Part shown: positions 15,529-24,804 of the stretch, in pieces
Position numbering within the stretch: position 1 is the first letter of the stretch
Layout: every line of letters begins with the position of its first letter
Assembly: GCA_023461435.1 (NCBI GenBank)
Contig: JAEYLC010000039.1
Coordinates: forward strand, 1-53,915
Reading direction: 5' to 3'
DNA length: 53,915 nucleotides
Source: Bacillota bacterium
Lineage (GTDB): Bacteria; Bacillota; Clostridia; Christensenellales; SZUA-584
Program-made: the position numbers and the translations under genes
Notes under the pieces: model-generated
What the model saw: only the letters and a program-made list of their open reading frames with translations
The model's database searches: none
Told to the model about the DNA's origin: nothing

Positions 15529-16289
15529 TGGCCTGGAAACTTGATGAGATCATGGTCTATGTTGCGTCGAAGACCATTAAAGATCACGATGTCGTACTCG
15601 TAGGCACAGGACTTCCACTTGTAACGTCATATTACGCTCAGCGCACACATGCCCCGAATTTGACGATGGTCTTTGAATCCGGTGCGGTCAGTCCTGTGCC
15701 AAAAGATCTTGCTGTGGGACCCGGAGATTTCCCGCTGCAAAAGACGGCTATTATGCAAAGCAGTTTGTTTGATGCGCTGAGCTATGCCCAGCGCGGTATT
15801 ATAGACGTTGGCTTTTTGGGCGGTGCCGAAATTGACGAATATGGAAATATCAACACAACTGTAATTGGCAGCTACAATAAGCCGGATGTAAGGCTTCCGG
15901 GAAGCGGAGGGGCTAACGATATTGCCAGCTGTGCAAAGAAAACAATCATTATTGCGAAGCACAAGCTCCGGACATTTCCAAAAAAACTTTGTTATATCAC
16001 AACGCCGGGCTACCTGTCGGGCGTAAAGGATAGAAAAGACCATGGGTTGCGCGGGGAAGGGCCTGCGTGTTTGGTCACAGATTTTGGTCTCTTTGTTTAT
16101 GACGAGAAAACAAGGCGAACGAGAATCAAGTCGATACATCCGGGGGTTACGAAACAGCAAATAATTGAAAATACAGGATTTGAAATATTGGGAATTGAAG
16201 AGGATGTGCCTGAAACTCAGATTGGCGGACAAAAAGAGCTTGACATCATCCGCTCAATCGATCCGACGAATATGTATTTGGGGAAATAA
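15528..16289 (+). CDS. Class I CoA-transferase, B subunit (copy 3) with catalytic glutamate
   Basis: 253 aa, GctB-like. LTMVFESGAVSP contains the expected catalytic Glu50 that forms the glutamyl-CoA thioester in this family. Further motifs are VGTGLPLVTSYYAQRTHAPN, VGFLGGAEIDEYGNINTT and GSGGANDIASCAKK. It starts within the stop of A2. With A2 it should form a CoA-transferase for a di- or oxo-acid (glutaconate-type class). The substrate is not assigned. Confidence 0.86.
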   Translation: MAWKLDEIMVYVASKTIKDHDVVLVGTGLPLVTSYYAQRTHAPNLTMVFESGAVSPVPKDLAVGPGDFPLQKTAIMQSSLFDALSYAQRGIIDVGFLGGAEIDEYGNINTTVIGSYNKPDVRLPGSGGANDIASCAKKTIIIAKHKLRTFPKKLCYITTPGYLSGVKDRKDHGLRGEGPACLVTDFGLFVYDEKTRRTRIKSIHPGVTKQQIIENTGFEILGIEEDVPETQIGGQKELDIIRSIDPTNMYLGK

Positions 16290-16307
16290 GACTAAAGGAG
16301 AAAGACA

Positions 16308-17492
16308 ATGCCGGGAGCGCTTCAGGGAGTACGTGTACTTGATTTATCACGATATATTGCCGGCCCATTCTGCAGCATGTTGCTGGCAGATATGGGCGCG
16401 GAAGTCATTAAAGTGGAAAAGGCCAAAAAAGGTGAGGATTCAAGGGGATTGTGTCCATATAAGAATGGACAGAGCCTGTATTATACAAGTTACAACAGAA
16501 ATAAAAAAAGTGTGACGATCAATTACCGCTCACAAAAAGGACAAGAGATTTTAAAAAAGCTCATCCATGAATCAGATGTTCTGGTGGAAAATTTCCGGCC
16601 GGGATCGCTGGCTAATATGGGGCTGACAAAAGAAGTGCTCAATGAACTGAATCCTCGGTTGATTGTCACATCAGTGTCGGGTTTCGGGCAGTTTGGGCCA
16701 TATAAGGACAGGGCTGCCTTCGACTGTATCGCACAGGCGGTTTCAGGGCTGATGAGCCTGACGGGCGAAGTGGGCAAGCCGATGCTGACGGGAACATATA
16801 TTGGAGATTTTGTTGGCGCGCTGTATGCGGCTTTTGGTACGGTTACGGCATTGTATAACCGATCTGTAACAGGACAGGGACAGAGTTTGGATATTTCGTT
16901 GATGGATGGGCTCATATCCATTCTTGCGACAGCCATACCAAATTTCATTGCGAACAATGAGATCCAGAAGCCCTTTGGCAACAGGGATAAGGTGACTTCT
17001 CCTGCGAATGTGTTTAAAGCCACGGACGGATATGTTTATATTCATGCGGGAACAGACCCGCTGTTCAAGCGGCTGGCCGGGCTTATGGGCCAGCCTGAAT
17101 TGATTGTTGATGAGCGTTTCGCAAAAAGCGATACGCGGATGGAAAACGGTGAACAGATTGAACAAATCGTTCAGGAATGGCTTGGTGATATGGAAACACA
17201 AGACATTGTATCGCAACTGAGCGAGGCGGGGATTCCGGTCGGTAAGGTTAATACCATCGAAGACGTGGTTAATGATGAGCAGGTACGAGCGCGCGAGCAG
17301 ATCGTGATGCTGGATTACCCGGGGATGGGACAAATTGCTGTTGGCGGCGTTACCGTCCAGATGTCGGAGACACCAGGCTCCATATATTCCCGGCCGCCAT
17401 TGTTGGGTGAACACAATCATGATGTCTACCAGAATTTGCTGGGGCTTTCTGCAGAGCAAATCAACGCGCTCAGCATAGATGGAGATATTTAA
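16308..17492 (+). CDS. CaiB/BaiF (family III) CoA-transferase
   Basis: 394 aa. N-terminus ALQGVRVLDLSRYIAGPFCSMLLADMGAEVIKVE is classic for the family. The catalytic Asp is Asp167 in TGTYIGDFVGALYAAFG, and the C-terminal GIPVGKVNTIEDVV is also typical. AAAGGAGAAAG precedes ATG. Family members transfer CoA between carboxylic acids (formyl-, succinyl-, carnitine-CoA) or racemise 2-methylacyl-CoA. It is the third kind of CoA-transferase in this operon, alongside the class I A/B and 4-hydroxybutyrate types. Substrate unknown. Confidence 0.9.
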   Translation: MPGALQGVRVLDLSRYIAGPFCSMLLADMGAEVIKVEKAKKGEDSRGLCPYKNGQSLYYTSYNRNKKSVTINYRSQKGQEILKKLIHESDVLVENFRPGSLANMGLTKEVLNELNPRLIVTSVSGFGQFGPYKDRAAFDCIAQAVSGLMSLTGEVGKPMLTGTYIGDFVGALYAAFGTVTALYNRSVTGQGQSLDISLMDGLISILATAIPNFIANNEIQKPFGNRDKVTSPANVFKATDGYVYIHAGTDPLFKRLAGLMGQPELIVDERFAKSDTRMENGEQIEQIVQEWLGDMETQDIVSQLSEAGIPVGKVNTIEDVVNDEQVRAREQIVMLDYPGMGQIAVGGVTVQMSETPGSIYSRPPLLGEHNHDVYQNLLGLSAEQINALSIDGDI

Positions 17493-17535
17493 TGCGGCAC
17501 GAATCAGTGCCCGCTTAGACACAAGGAGGAGCCAT

Positions 17536-18519
17536 ATGCGCAATGTTAATTTTGGGATAATCGGAGCAGGCCGTATCGCCAAAAGAATGGCCAATGCAAT
17601 TAGATGGACGTCTGGCGTTTCGTTGAAAGGCATCGCTTCAACGAGTTTGGAACGTGCGCAGCAATTCGCTCGAGAGTTTGGCGCTAAGGATGCATATGGG
17701 AGTTATGAGCAGTTGACTCAAGACAAAGAGATAGATGTCGTTTATATTGCCACGCTACATAAAGACCATTATGAAAATGCGTTGATGTGTCTTGAAAATG
17801 GTAAGAACCTGCTCATCGAAAAACCAATTACGATGAACAAAAGACAGGCGCAAGTTTTATTTCAAAAAGCGGCGGAGAAGCAGCTGTTTATAATGGAAGG
17901 AATGTGGACACGCTTTTTACCTTCGGTGCTTTACGTGAAAGAAGCTATTAAAAAGGGGCTTATCGGTGAAGTCCGGTCAATGACGATAAGCTTTGGTGTA
18001 AAGCGGGACGCTGTTTCGTCGCCAAGGCAATTCTATCGGGACATGGCAGGCGGTGCGTTACTCGATATTGGTGTATATTGCCTTGCCTTTTCAGATATCA
18101 TTTTTGAACAAGATCCAAAGAAAATATATTCGGCGTGCAATATATCTGATGAGTACGGAACAGATTTGGAACACTCTGTGATATTAAAATATACAAACGG
18201 CCAACAAACGGTTTTCAATTGTTCGGTATGTAACTTTTATAATAACACAGCATTTATATACGGAACAAACGGTCATATTGAAATGCCAAGGTTCAATGCC
18301 TGTCAAAAAGTGATTGTTAGGCAGTTGGAGGAATATCCGCTTGAGGTTGCTTTCCCGCATAAAGTTTGCGGTTTTGAATATGAGTTGGAGCATGTAGCGC
18401 AGCGCATAAGAGATGGTGTCATTGTCAGTGATGTGAACCCTCCGGAGTTTACGCTTTCTATCATGGAACAAATGGATACCATCAGAGCTGCATGGAATCT
18501 TAATTATCCCTGCGAATAA
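17536..18519 (+). CDS. Gfo/Idh/MocA-family NAD(P)-dependent dehydrogenase
   Basis: 327 aa from ATG 17536 with a perfect AGGAGGA; the frame open from 17479 overlaps the previous gene. Rossmann motif FGIIGAGRIAKRMANAI; cofactor/substrate motif EKPITMNK (about residue 94, the family EKP); catalytic region GGALLDIGVYCLAFSDI. The family oxidises sugars, inositols, dihydrodiols or pyranosides. In an operon with a sugar importer it is probably the first oxidation of the imported carbohydrate (inference). Confidence 0.9.
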   Translation: MRNVNFGIIGAGRIAKRMANAIRWTSGVSLKGIASTSLERAQQFAREFGAKDAYGSYEQLTQDKEIDVVYIATLHKDHYENALMCLENGKNLLIEKPITMNKRQAQVLFQKAAEKQLFIMEGMWTRFLPSVLYVKEAIKKGLIGEVRSMTISFGVKRDAVSSPRQFYRDMAGGALLDIGVYCLAFSDIIFEQDPKKIYSACNISDEYGTDLEHSVILKYTNGQQTVFNCSVCNFYNNTAFIYGTNGHIEMPRFNACQKVIVRQLEEYPLEVAFPHKVCGFEYELEHVAQRIRDGVIVSDVNPPEFTLSIMEQMDTIRAAWNLNYPCE

Positions 18520-18584
18520 AGAAAGTTGAGAAATTTGCGTCTGTGACGGACGTTTATTAAGTGTACAAAAAATGGAGGAACGGA

Positions 18585-19715
18585 ATGAAGCTTTTACAGG
18601 TAAAACCCCAAATTTTCATGTTTGAGACATTTAATGAATTTGCAAATGAATTTGCGCTGGGAGCAGATGATCTTTTGGTGACGCATAAATTTCTTTTCGA
18701 GGATTATATGGCTTCCACAAATATTGTTTGTGACCGCATTTTTCAAGAAGAGTATGGCGCTGGAGAACCGGAAGATGAAATGATTGACAGGATGTTTTCG
18801 GATCTCAAACGACCGGATTACAAGCGGATTATTGCCATTGGAGGCGGTACGGTTATTGATATCGGCAAGATATTTGCACTCGAGAGAGCGCCTAAAACAT
18901 CCATGCTGTTTGACAAGACATATCCTGCAAGGAAACGCTGTGAACTGGTTATTGTCCCGACAACCAGCGGAACAGGGAGCGAAATGACCAACATATCAAT
19001 AGCGAATATCAAAGCAAAAAGCACAAAGCTTGGGCTGGCAAGCGATGAATTGTTTGCGGATGCTGCGGTGCTGATACCGCAGCTGGTCAAGGAACTACCG
19101 TACAAATTTTTCATTTTTAGTGCAATAGACGCGCTAGTGCATGCTGTAGAATCTTACGTATCTCCAAAAGCCAATATTTTGACTGAGACCTTAAGTTTGA
19201 AAGCATGTGAACTGATATTAAAAGGTTTTTGCGGGATTATCACAAACGGAGAAAATCACCGAAAGGAAAAAGCGGCCGATTTTTTATTGGCAAGCTGTAT
19301 TGCCGGAATCGCGTTCGGAAATGCGGGAGTGGGAGCAGTGCACGCGCTCGCTTATCCGTTGGGCGGAAAATATCATGTGCCTCACGGAGAAACAAACTAT
19401 CAGTTTTTTGTCAGCATTTTTGAGATGTATCAAAGAGAAAAAGGCGGTGAGAAGCTCGACATATTGGCAGAGTTGATTACAAAAGAGCTTCAGTTTATCG
19501 GCATGAGCTGTGAAAAAGAGCACGCATTTGCCCGGCTTGGCGACATGCTGGGGAAATTAATGCCTTTGAAGTTACTTCGGGAGTATGGGATGAGTGAGAA
19601 CGAGATTGAAAGCTTTGCTCAAAACGTCATTGATAATCAACAGAGGCTTTTGGTCAACAGCTATATACCGTTTACGACTGAAAAAGCGCAAGAGATTTAC
19701 CGGCTGCGCTACTAA
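18585..19715 (+). CDS. 4hbD: 4-hydroxybutyrate dehydrogenase (iron-dependent alcohol dehydrogenase family)
   Basis: 376 aa from ATG 18585 (TGGAGGAAC upstream). It closely resembles the Clostridium kluyveri enzyme throughout as I remember it: MKLL start, VFQEKYG-like FQEEYGAGEP, NAD motif IAIGGGTVIDIGKI, VPTTSGTGSEMTNISIA, LPYKFFIFSAIDALVHAVES, FGNAGVGAVHALAYPLGGKY, HVPHGE, LREYGM, QQRLLVNSY. Metal ligands (Asp and three His) lie in the SAIDALVHA and VHALAYPLGGKYHVPH segments. It interconverts succinate semialdehyde and 4-hydroxybutyrate with NADH. Followed by the dehydratase gene, it supplies or consumes 4-hydroxybutyrate. Confidence 0.92.
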   Translation: MKLLQVKPQIFMFETFNEFANEFALGADDLLVTHKFLFEDYMASTNIVCDRIFQEEYGAGEPEDEMIDRMFSDLKRPDYKRIIAIGGGTVIDIGKIFALERAPKTSMLFDKTYPARKRCELVIVPTTSGTGSEMTNISIANIKAKSTKLGLASDELFADAAVLIPQLVKELPYKFFIFSAIDALVHAVESYVSPKANILTETLSLKACELILKGFCGIITNGENHRKEKAADFLLASCIAGIAFGNAGVGAVHALAYPLGGKYHVPHGETNYQFFVSIFEMYQREKGGEKLDILAELITKELQFIGMSCEKEHAFARLGDMLGKLMPLKLLREYGMSENEIESFAQNVIDNQQRLLVNSYIPFTTEKAQEIYRLRY

Positions 19716-19740
19716 TATCAAGCGAGGAGATGTTGAAATA

Positions 19741-21204
19741 ATGAGTTTAATGACGAGGGAAGAATATATCGCAAGTTTAGCAAAGCTCAACCTTCAGGTC
19801 TATATGTTTGGGGAGCGAATCGACAACCCTGTTAATCATCCGATGATTCGGCCATCAATGAATTCGGTCGCAATGACCTACGAGCTGGCACAACAGGAGG
19901 AATACAAAGACCTGATGACGGTAAAATCGTCGATGACAGGTAAGATTGTGAACCGTTTTACGCACCTGCATCAAAGCAATGAAGACCTGGTTAAGAAGGT
20001 CAAAATGCTGAGGCTGCTGGGGCAAAAAACAGGTTCATGCTTTCAGCGATGTGTTGGCATGGACGCGGCCAATGCGGTCTATAACACGACATATGAGATA
20101 GACGAAAAATATAATATGAGCTACCAGAAGCGCTTCATTGATTATTGGAAATATATACAGGAGAACGACTATACCGTTGACGGTGCGATGACTGATCCCA
20201 AAGGGGACAGAAGCCTTGCACCGTCACAGCAGGCTGATCCCGATATGTATCTTCGTATTGTGGAGAGACGTGCGGATGGTATTGTGGTACGCGGCGCAAA
20301 GATGCACCAGACAGGTATGGTCAACTCCCATGAGGTGCTGGTGATGCCGACAATTTCCATGAAAGAGGCTGACAAGGATTATGCCGTCGCGTTTGCGGTA
20401 CCGTCTGATACCAAGGGGATTTTCATGATTTATGGCCGCCAGAGCTGTGATACCCGAAAGCTTGAAGAGGATGCAGATATCGATCTTGGGAATTGCTGCT
20501 TTGGCGGGCATGAATGCATGGTGATATTCGAGGATGTCTTTGTTCCGAATGAACGCGTATTTATGGACGGGGAAACAGAATTCGCGAATATGCTTGTTGA
20601 GAGATTCGCGGGTTATCACAGATCCAGCTATGGCGGTTGTAAGGTTGGTGTTGGTGACGTGCTGATTGGCGCAGCGGCTTTGGCTGCGGATTATAATGGC
20701 GCGGCAAAAGCAAGCCATATCAAAGAAAAGCTGATCGAGATGATTCACTTGAATGAAACGTTATACAGCTGCGGTATTGCCTGCTCGGCAGAAGGGAGCA
20801 AAACAAAAGCAGGTAATTATATTATAAATTTACTGCTTGCCAACATATGCAAGCAAAATGTGACACGGTTTCCATATGAGATTACCCGTCTGGCGGAGGA
20901 TATTGCCGGCGGTCTGATGGTGACTTTGCCGTCTGAAAGGGACTTTAAACACGAAATGCTCGGCAAGTACATTGAAAAATACCTCAAGGGCCGCGACGAC
21001 ATCCCGACAGAAGACCGTATGCGTGTATTGCGGCTGATAGAGAATATGACGCTTGGTATGGCGGCCGTTGGATACAGAACGGAATCGCTCCATGGTGCGG
21101 GTTCACCACAAGCACAGCGGATCATGATTGCACGACAGAGCAACATCGAGATGAAGAAGGAACTGGCTAAGGATATCTGCGGCATCAATAAACCCAATAA
21201 ATAA
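19741..21204 (+). CDS. abfD: 4-hydroxybutyryl-CoA dehydratase / vinylacetyl-CoA delta-isomerase
   Basis: 487 aa from ATG 19741 (GCGAGGAGATG upstream); a frame open from 19594 overlaps the previous gene and is spurious. The enzyme holds a 4Fe-4S cluster and FAD and dehydrates 4-hydroxybutyryl-CoA to crotonyl-CoA by a radical mechanism; it is oxygen-sensitive. All four cluster ligands known from C. aminobutyricum are present: Cys100 and Cys104 (GSCFQRC), His293 and Cys300 (HRSSYGGC). This is the diagnostic gene of the operon and indicates anaerobic 4-hydroxybutyrate metabolism. Confidence 0.96.
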   Translation: MSLMTREEYIASLAKLNLQVYMFGERIDNPVNHPMIRPSMNSVAMTYELAQQEEYKDLMTVKSSMTGKIVNRFTHLHQSNEDLVKKVKMLRLLGQKTGSCFQRCVGMDAANAVYNTTYEIDEKYNMSYQKRFIDYWKYIQENDYTVDGAMTDPKGDRSLAPSQQADPDMYLRIVERRADGIVVRGAKMHQTGMVNSHEVLVMPTISMKEADKDYAVAFAVPSDTKGIFMIYGRQSCDTRKLEEDADIDLGNCCFGGHECMVIFEDVFVPNERVFMDGETEFANMLVERFAGYHRSSYGGCKVGVGDVLIGAAALAADYNGAAKASHIKEKLIEMIHLNETLYSCGIACSAEGSKTKAGNYIINLLLANICKQNVTRFPYEITRLAEDIAGGLMVTLPSERDFKHEMLGKYIEKYLKGRDDIPTEDRMRVLRLIENMTLGMAAVGYRTESLHGAGSPQAQRIMIARQSNIEMKKELAKDICGINKPNK

Positions 21205-21206
21205 GC

Positions 21207-21491
21207 ATGGTTATTGGCGTAAAGTATTGCGGCGGCTGTAACCCGACCTATTGCCGGGTCAGTGGCGTGGATCAAATTAAGAAGCAACTGTGTAAGTGTG
21301 TCTTTTTACCATATAAAGAAGGACAAGAATATGATAGCGTTCTCGTGGTGTGCGGTTGTGAGGTAGCCTGTGTGGCCATGGAAAAAGATCTAAATATGAA
21401 ATGCTATCTTCGAAATCAGAATGAGATAAATGCGGCATTGGATGTTCTCAAAGCAATAAGCGGTCAAGCAAAAAATGATATGAGGTTTTAG
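21207..21491 (+). CDS. Small cysteine-rich protein of unknown function in the 4-hydroxybutyrate operon
   Basis: 94 aa with Cys pairs: YCGGCNPTYC near the N-terminus and VVCGCEVAC near the middle, plus CKC between. The start lies 2 bp after the dehydratase stop and the next gene begins 1 bp after its stop, so it is embedded in the translational chain. The CGGCNP motif suggests metal or FeS binding or a thiol-redox role (inference). No function known to me. It might help the FeS/FAD dehydratase or be an electron carrier. Confidence 0.72.
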   Translation: MVIGVKYCGGCNPTYCRVSGVDQIKKQLCKCVFLPYKEGQEYDSVLVVCGCEVACVAMEKDLNMKCYLRNQNEINAALDVLKAISGQAKNDMRF

Positions 21492-21492
21492 T

Positions 21493-22797
21493 ATGGGGTG
21501 GCAAGATCATTATAAAAGCAGATGTATTGGGGCAGAAGAGGCACTGTCTAAAATCAAATCAGGCGACAGAATTGTTTTTGGGCATGCGGTTGGAGAACCG
21601 TCAGCGCTGATTGATGTATTGGTTAGGAACAAAAATAATTACAGAGATATTGAGATCGTGCATATGGTGTGTATGGGGAAAGGCGAACACTGCAAGCCAG
21701 AAATGGCACCCCATTTTCGGCATAATTCCCTTTTTGTTGGCGGGCTTGCTCGAGACGCCATATTTGAAGGGCGGGGTGATTTTACACCTTGTCACTTTTC
21801 TCAAATTCCTCAGCTGTTTGCGGAACGATTGCTGCCGTTGGATGTGGCGCTGTTGCAGGTATCGCCGCCAGATAAGCATGGATACGTCAGCCTTGGCGTG
21901 TCGGTGGATTATGGCAAGGCCGCCGTCCAGGGTGCAAAGATGACCATCGTTCAGGTCAATGACCAAATGCCGCGAACGCTAGGCGACACTTTTATACACG
22001 TATCACAAATCGATTATTTTGTGGAGCTTTCGTATCCTGTTATTGAGTTGGCTCCCATAACCATCTCTGATGTTGAGAAAAGGATAGGAGAAAACTGTGC
22101 GGAGCTCATAAATGATGGCGACACAATGCAATTGGGGATCGGCGCGTTGCCGGATGCGCTTTTACTGTTTCTAAAAGACAAGAAAGATTTGGGCATACAT
22201 TCTGAGATGATATCGGACGGTGTCGTTGGGCTGATTGAGCATGGTGTTATCAACAACAGTAAAAAGACACTGCATAAGGACAAAATAGTCGTGTCGTTTT
22301 TGATGGGAACAAAAAAGCTGTATGACTATGCGGATGACAATCCGGCGTTCTATATGGCACCTGTGGACTATGTCAACGATCCATATATCATCGCAAAAAA
22401 CAACAATATGGTATCCATCAATTCATGCGTACAGGTTGATTTGATGGGACAAGTTGCATCTGAAAGTATTGGCCTGAAACAAATAAGCGCGACGGGCGGA
22501 CAAGTGGATTTTGTGAGAGGGGCGAATATGTCTCCGGGGGGCAGATCTATTATTGCGCTTCCCTCGACAATCAACAATGGGAAAGTATCTAAAATTGTCC
22601 CATTTATGGATCAAGGGGCAGCGGTAACGACTTTAAGAAATGATGTTCATTATATTGTCACCGAATATGGTATCGCCTATTTGAAGGGGCAAACGCTGAG
22701 AGAAAGAGCACGTAGATTAATCAACATTGCCCATCCGGATTTCAGGCCTATGCTGATTGAGGAATGGCAAAGACGTTTCGGAAAGAGTTTTCAGTGA
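21493..22797 (+). CDS. abfT: 4-hydroxybutyrate CoA-transferase
   Basis: 434 aa, the usual AbfT/Cat2 length. The catalytic Glu238 lies in LGIHSEMISDG, and SATGGQVDFVRGANMSPGGRSIIALPST is the family signature in the C-terminal domain. It moves CoA from acetyl-CoA or butyryl-CoA to 4-hydroxybutyrate, giving the substrate of the dehydratase and releasing acetate or butyrate. ATG 21493 is 1 bp after the preceding stop (ATGAGGTTTTAGTATG). Confidence 0.93.
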   Translation: MGWQDHYKSRCIGAEEALSKIKSGDRIVFGHAVGEPSALIDVLVRNKNNYRDIEIVHMVCMGKGEHCKPEMAPHFRHNSLFVGGLARDAIFEGRGDFTPCHFSQIPQLFAERLLPLDVALLQVSPPDKHGYVSLGVSVDYGKAAVQGAKMTIVQVNDQMPRTLGDTFIHVSQIDYFVELSYPVIELAPITISDVEKRIGENCAELINDGDTMQLGIGALPDALLLFLKDKKDLGIHSEMISDGVVGLIEHGVINNSKKTLHKDKIVVSFLMGTKKLYDYADDNPAFYMAPVDYVNDPYIIAKNNNMVSINSCVQVDLMGQVASESIGLKQISATGGQVDFVRGANMSPGGRSIIALPSTINNGKVSKIVPFMDQGAAVTTLRNDVHYIVTEYGIAYLKGQTLRERARRLINIAHPDFRPMLIEEWQRRFGKSFQ

Positions 22798-22808
22798 AGG
22801 AGTGTATT

Positions 22809-24017
22809 ATGCAAAAAGTATATGTCTTATCAGCATGCAGAACGGCAATCGGAAGCTTTGGCGGAAGCCTTAAGGATGTCCCCGCAGTCAAGCTCGGTGA
22901 AATTGTTGTAAGGGAAGCGATAAAACGCGCGTCGATTGAGGCGGAAGATGTGGACGAAGTCATATTGGGCAATGTGCTGCAAGCGGGACTTGGCCAAAAT
23001 GCGGCGCGTCAGGTTGCGGTTAACGCGGGTATTCCGGTAAAAGTGCCGGCATATACAGTCAATAAAGTATGTGGATCGGGGCTGAAGACGGTTTCACTCG
23101 GTGCTCAGTCAATTGCTCTTGGTGAAGCCGATTGCGTGGTGGCGGGGGGCATGGAGAACATGTCGCGCGCACCATATATTCTGTCAAATCAGCGTTGGGG
23201 CGCGAGAATGGGCAATCAGGAAGCGCTTGATGAAATGGTTCACGACGGACTTTGGGACATATTCAACAACTATCATATGGGAATTACGGCTGAGAACATT
23301 GCCGAAAGCTACAATATTTCGCGTGAAGAACAGGATGCTTTTGCGCTGCAGTCTCAACTTAAAGCGGCGGAAGCGAAGAAGGAAGGCCATACATGGGGAG
23401 AAATGGTTCCGGTAAAGATTTCCCAACGCAAAGGCGAACCGCTGATCTTTGCTGAGGATGAATTTATAAAAGAAGATGCAACATGCGAAAAGCTGGCGGC
23501 ACTGCGGCCTGCATTTAAAAAAGACGGGACAGTAACGGCTGGAAACGCGTCGGGCATCAACGATGGTGCGGCGTGTGTGATACTAGCGAGCGAAAAATTC
23601 GTAGTGCAGCATGAACTAAGACCATTGGCGCTGATTGTGGGAAAAGGATCGGCAGGTGTAGAGCCTTCGGTCATGGGCCTGGGTCCGGTGCCTTCGACTC
23701 ATAAAGCATTAAAATCTGCCGACTTGACGCTCGACCAGATTGATTTGATAGAAGCGAATGAAGCGTTTGCGGCACAGGCTATAGCGGTTGCGAAAGAACT
23801 GAAGCTCAACAGGGAGAAAGTCAATGTCAATGGCGGTGCTATCGCTCTGGGACATCCAATCGGCGCTTCAGGTGCCCGTATACTTGTGACGTTGCTTTAT
23901 GAGCTCAGAAGAAGGAATCTTGAGTATGGGCTTGCCACGTTGTGTATCGGCGGCGGAATGGGCGAAGCCCTTATTGTTCGGCGCGACAAATTATGTATAA
24001 ACGAGGTGATTTTATGA
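22809..24017 (+). CDS. thlA: Acetyl-CoA C-acetyltransferase (thiolase)
   Basis: 402 aa from ATG 22809 (GAAGGAG upstream). The acyl-accepting Cys88 is in NKVCGSGLKTV; the C-terminal catalytic motifs are NVNGGAIALGHPIGASGAR and LATLCIGGGMGEAL. It condenses two acetyl-CoA or cleaves acetoacetyl-CoA. With crotonase and Hbd it lets part of the crotonyl-CoA be oxidised to acetyl-CoA, as in 4-aminobutyrate fermenters. The stop overlaps the next start (ATGA). Confidence 0.96.
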   Translation: MQKVYVLSACRTAIGSFGGSLKDVPAVKLGEIVVREAIKRASIEAEDVDEVILGNVLQAGLGQNAARQVAVNAGIPVKVPAYTVNKVCGSGLKTVSLGAQSIALGEADCVVAGGMENMSRAPYILSNQRWGARMGNQEALDEMVHDGLWDIFNNYHMGITAENIAESYNISREEQDAFALQSQLKAAEAKKEGHTWGEMVPVKISQRKGEPLIFAEDEFIKEDATCEKLAALRPAFKKDGTVTAGNASGINDGAACVILASEKFVVQHELRPLALIVGKGSAGVEPSVMGLGPVPSTHKALKSADLTLDQIDLIEANEAFAAQAIAVAKELKLNREKVNVNGGAIALGHPIGASGARILVTLLYELRRRNLEYGLATLCIGGGMGEALIVRRDKLCINEVIL

Positions 24018-24793
24018 GCTATATCGGTTACGAGGTAAAAGATCACATTGTGACACTCACTGTATCGAGAGAAGAAGCTTTAAACGCACTTAATACGGAA
24101 GTGCTTGTTGATCTTGACAATGCTCTTGACCGTGTTGAAGCGGACGCAGATGTTTATTGCGCCATTATAACGGGAGCGGGTGAAAAAGCTTTTGTAGCCG
24201 GTGCGGACATTATGGAAATGAAGGATCTTACGTATGAACAGGCCTATGAATTCGGCAGGGTAGGCAACAAGATATTTAGAAAAATTGAAGGGTTGCGGGT
24301 ACCGGTCATTGCTATGATAAACGGTTATGCGTTGGGCGGAGGGTCAGAGCTGGCTCTTGCAAGCGATATACGCATTGCTGCTGACAACTCGGTTTTTGGC
24401 TTCCCTGAAGTTACCCTTGGCGTGATCCCTGGATACGGAGGAACTCAGTTATTACCCCGCATAGTGGGTATTGCAGCCGCAAAGAAGCTATTGTATACAG
24501 CTATACGTATCGATGCGCATGAGGCTTATAGAATCGGACTTGTGAATGAAGTCGTGCCGCGTGCGCAGTTAAAAGATTTTACGTTGAAGCTGGCTGAAAC
24601 GATTGCCAAACAGGCGCCGGTTGCGGTTACCAATCTTAAAAAGGCTATAAGCCAAGGAATGAAAGCCAGTTTGGATACTGCCATTAATATCGAGATGGAA
24701 CTCTTTGCCCAGTGCTTTGAAACAATGGATCAAAAGAATGCGATGGAGGCATTTGTAAACAAAGTAAAGCTTGAGAGATTCGAAAATAAGTGA
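24014..24793 (+). CDS. crt: Crotonase / 3-hydroxybutyryl-CoA dehydratase
   Basis: 259 aa from ATG 24014 (CGAGGTGAT), overlapping the thiolase stop by 4 bp. Both catalytic Glu residues are present: Glu112 in GYALGGGSELALASDIRIA and Glu132 in FGFPEVTLGVIPGYGGTQ. It hydrates crotonyl-CoA to 3-hydroxybutyryl-CoA or the reverse, linking the dehydratase product to the Hbd/thiolase branch. Confidence 0.95.
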   Translation: MSYIGYEVKDHIVTLTVSREEALNALNTEVLVDLDNALDRVEADADVYCAIITGAGEKAFVAGADIMEMKDLTYEQAYEFGRVGNKIFRKIEGLRVPVIAMINGYALGGGSELALASDIRIAADNSVFGFPEVTLGVIPGYGGTQLLPRIVGIAAAKKLLYTAIRIDAHEAYRIGLVNEVVPRAQLKDFTLKLAETIAKQAPVAVTNLKKAISQGMKASLDTAINIEMELFAQCFETMDQKNAMEAFVNKVKLERFENK

Positions 24794-24804
24794 GGAGCAA
24801 ATAC

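Noticed and set aside
15627..16232. 201-codon minus-strand open frame inside B3
   Set aside because: Shadow of the B3 coding sequence; low-quality composition and no independent start signal.
16743..17633. 296-codon minus-strand open frame across the CaiB gene
   Set aside because: Antisense to a clear CoA-transferase with correct family motifs; the translation has no family character and no binding site.
19594..19740. Upstream extension of the abfD frame
   Set aside because: Overlaps the 4-hydroxybutyrate dehydrogenase gene; the binding site and family N-terminus place the start at 19741.
20224..21287. Long minus-strand frames over the 4-hydroxybutyryl-CoA dehydratase gene
   Set aside because: Antisense shadows of a gene with all four FeS ligands conserved.
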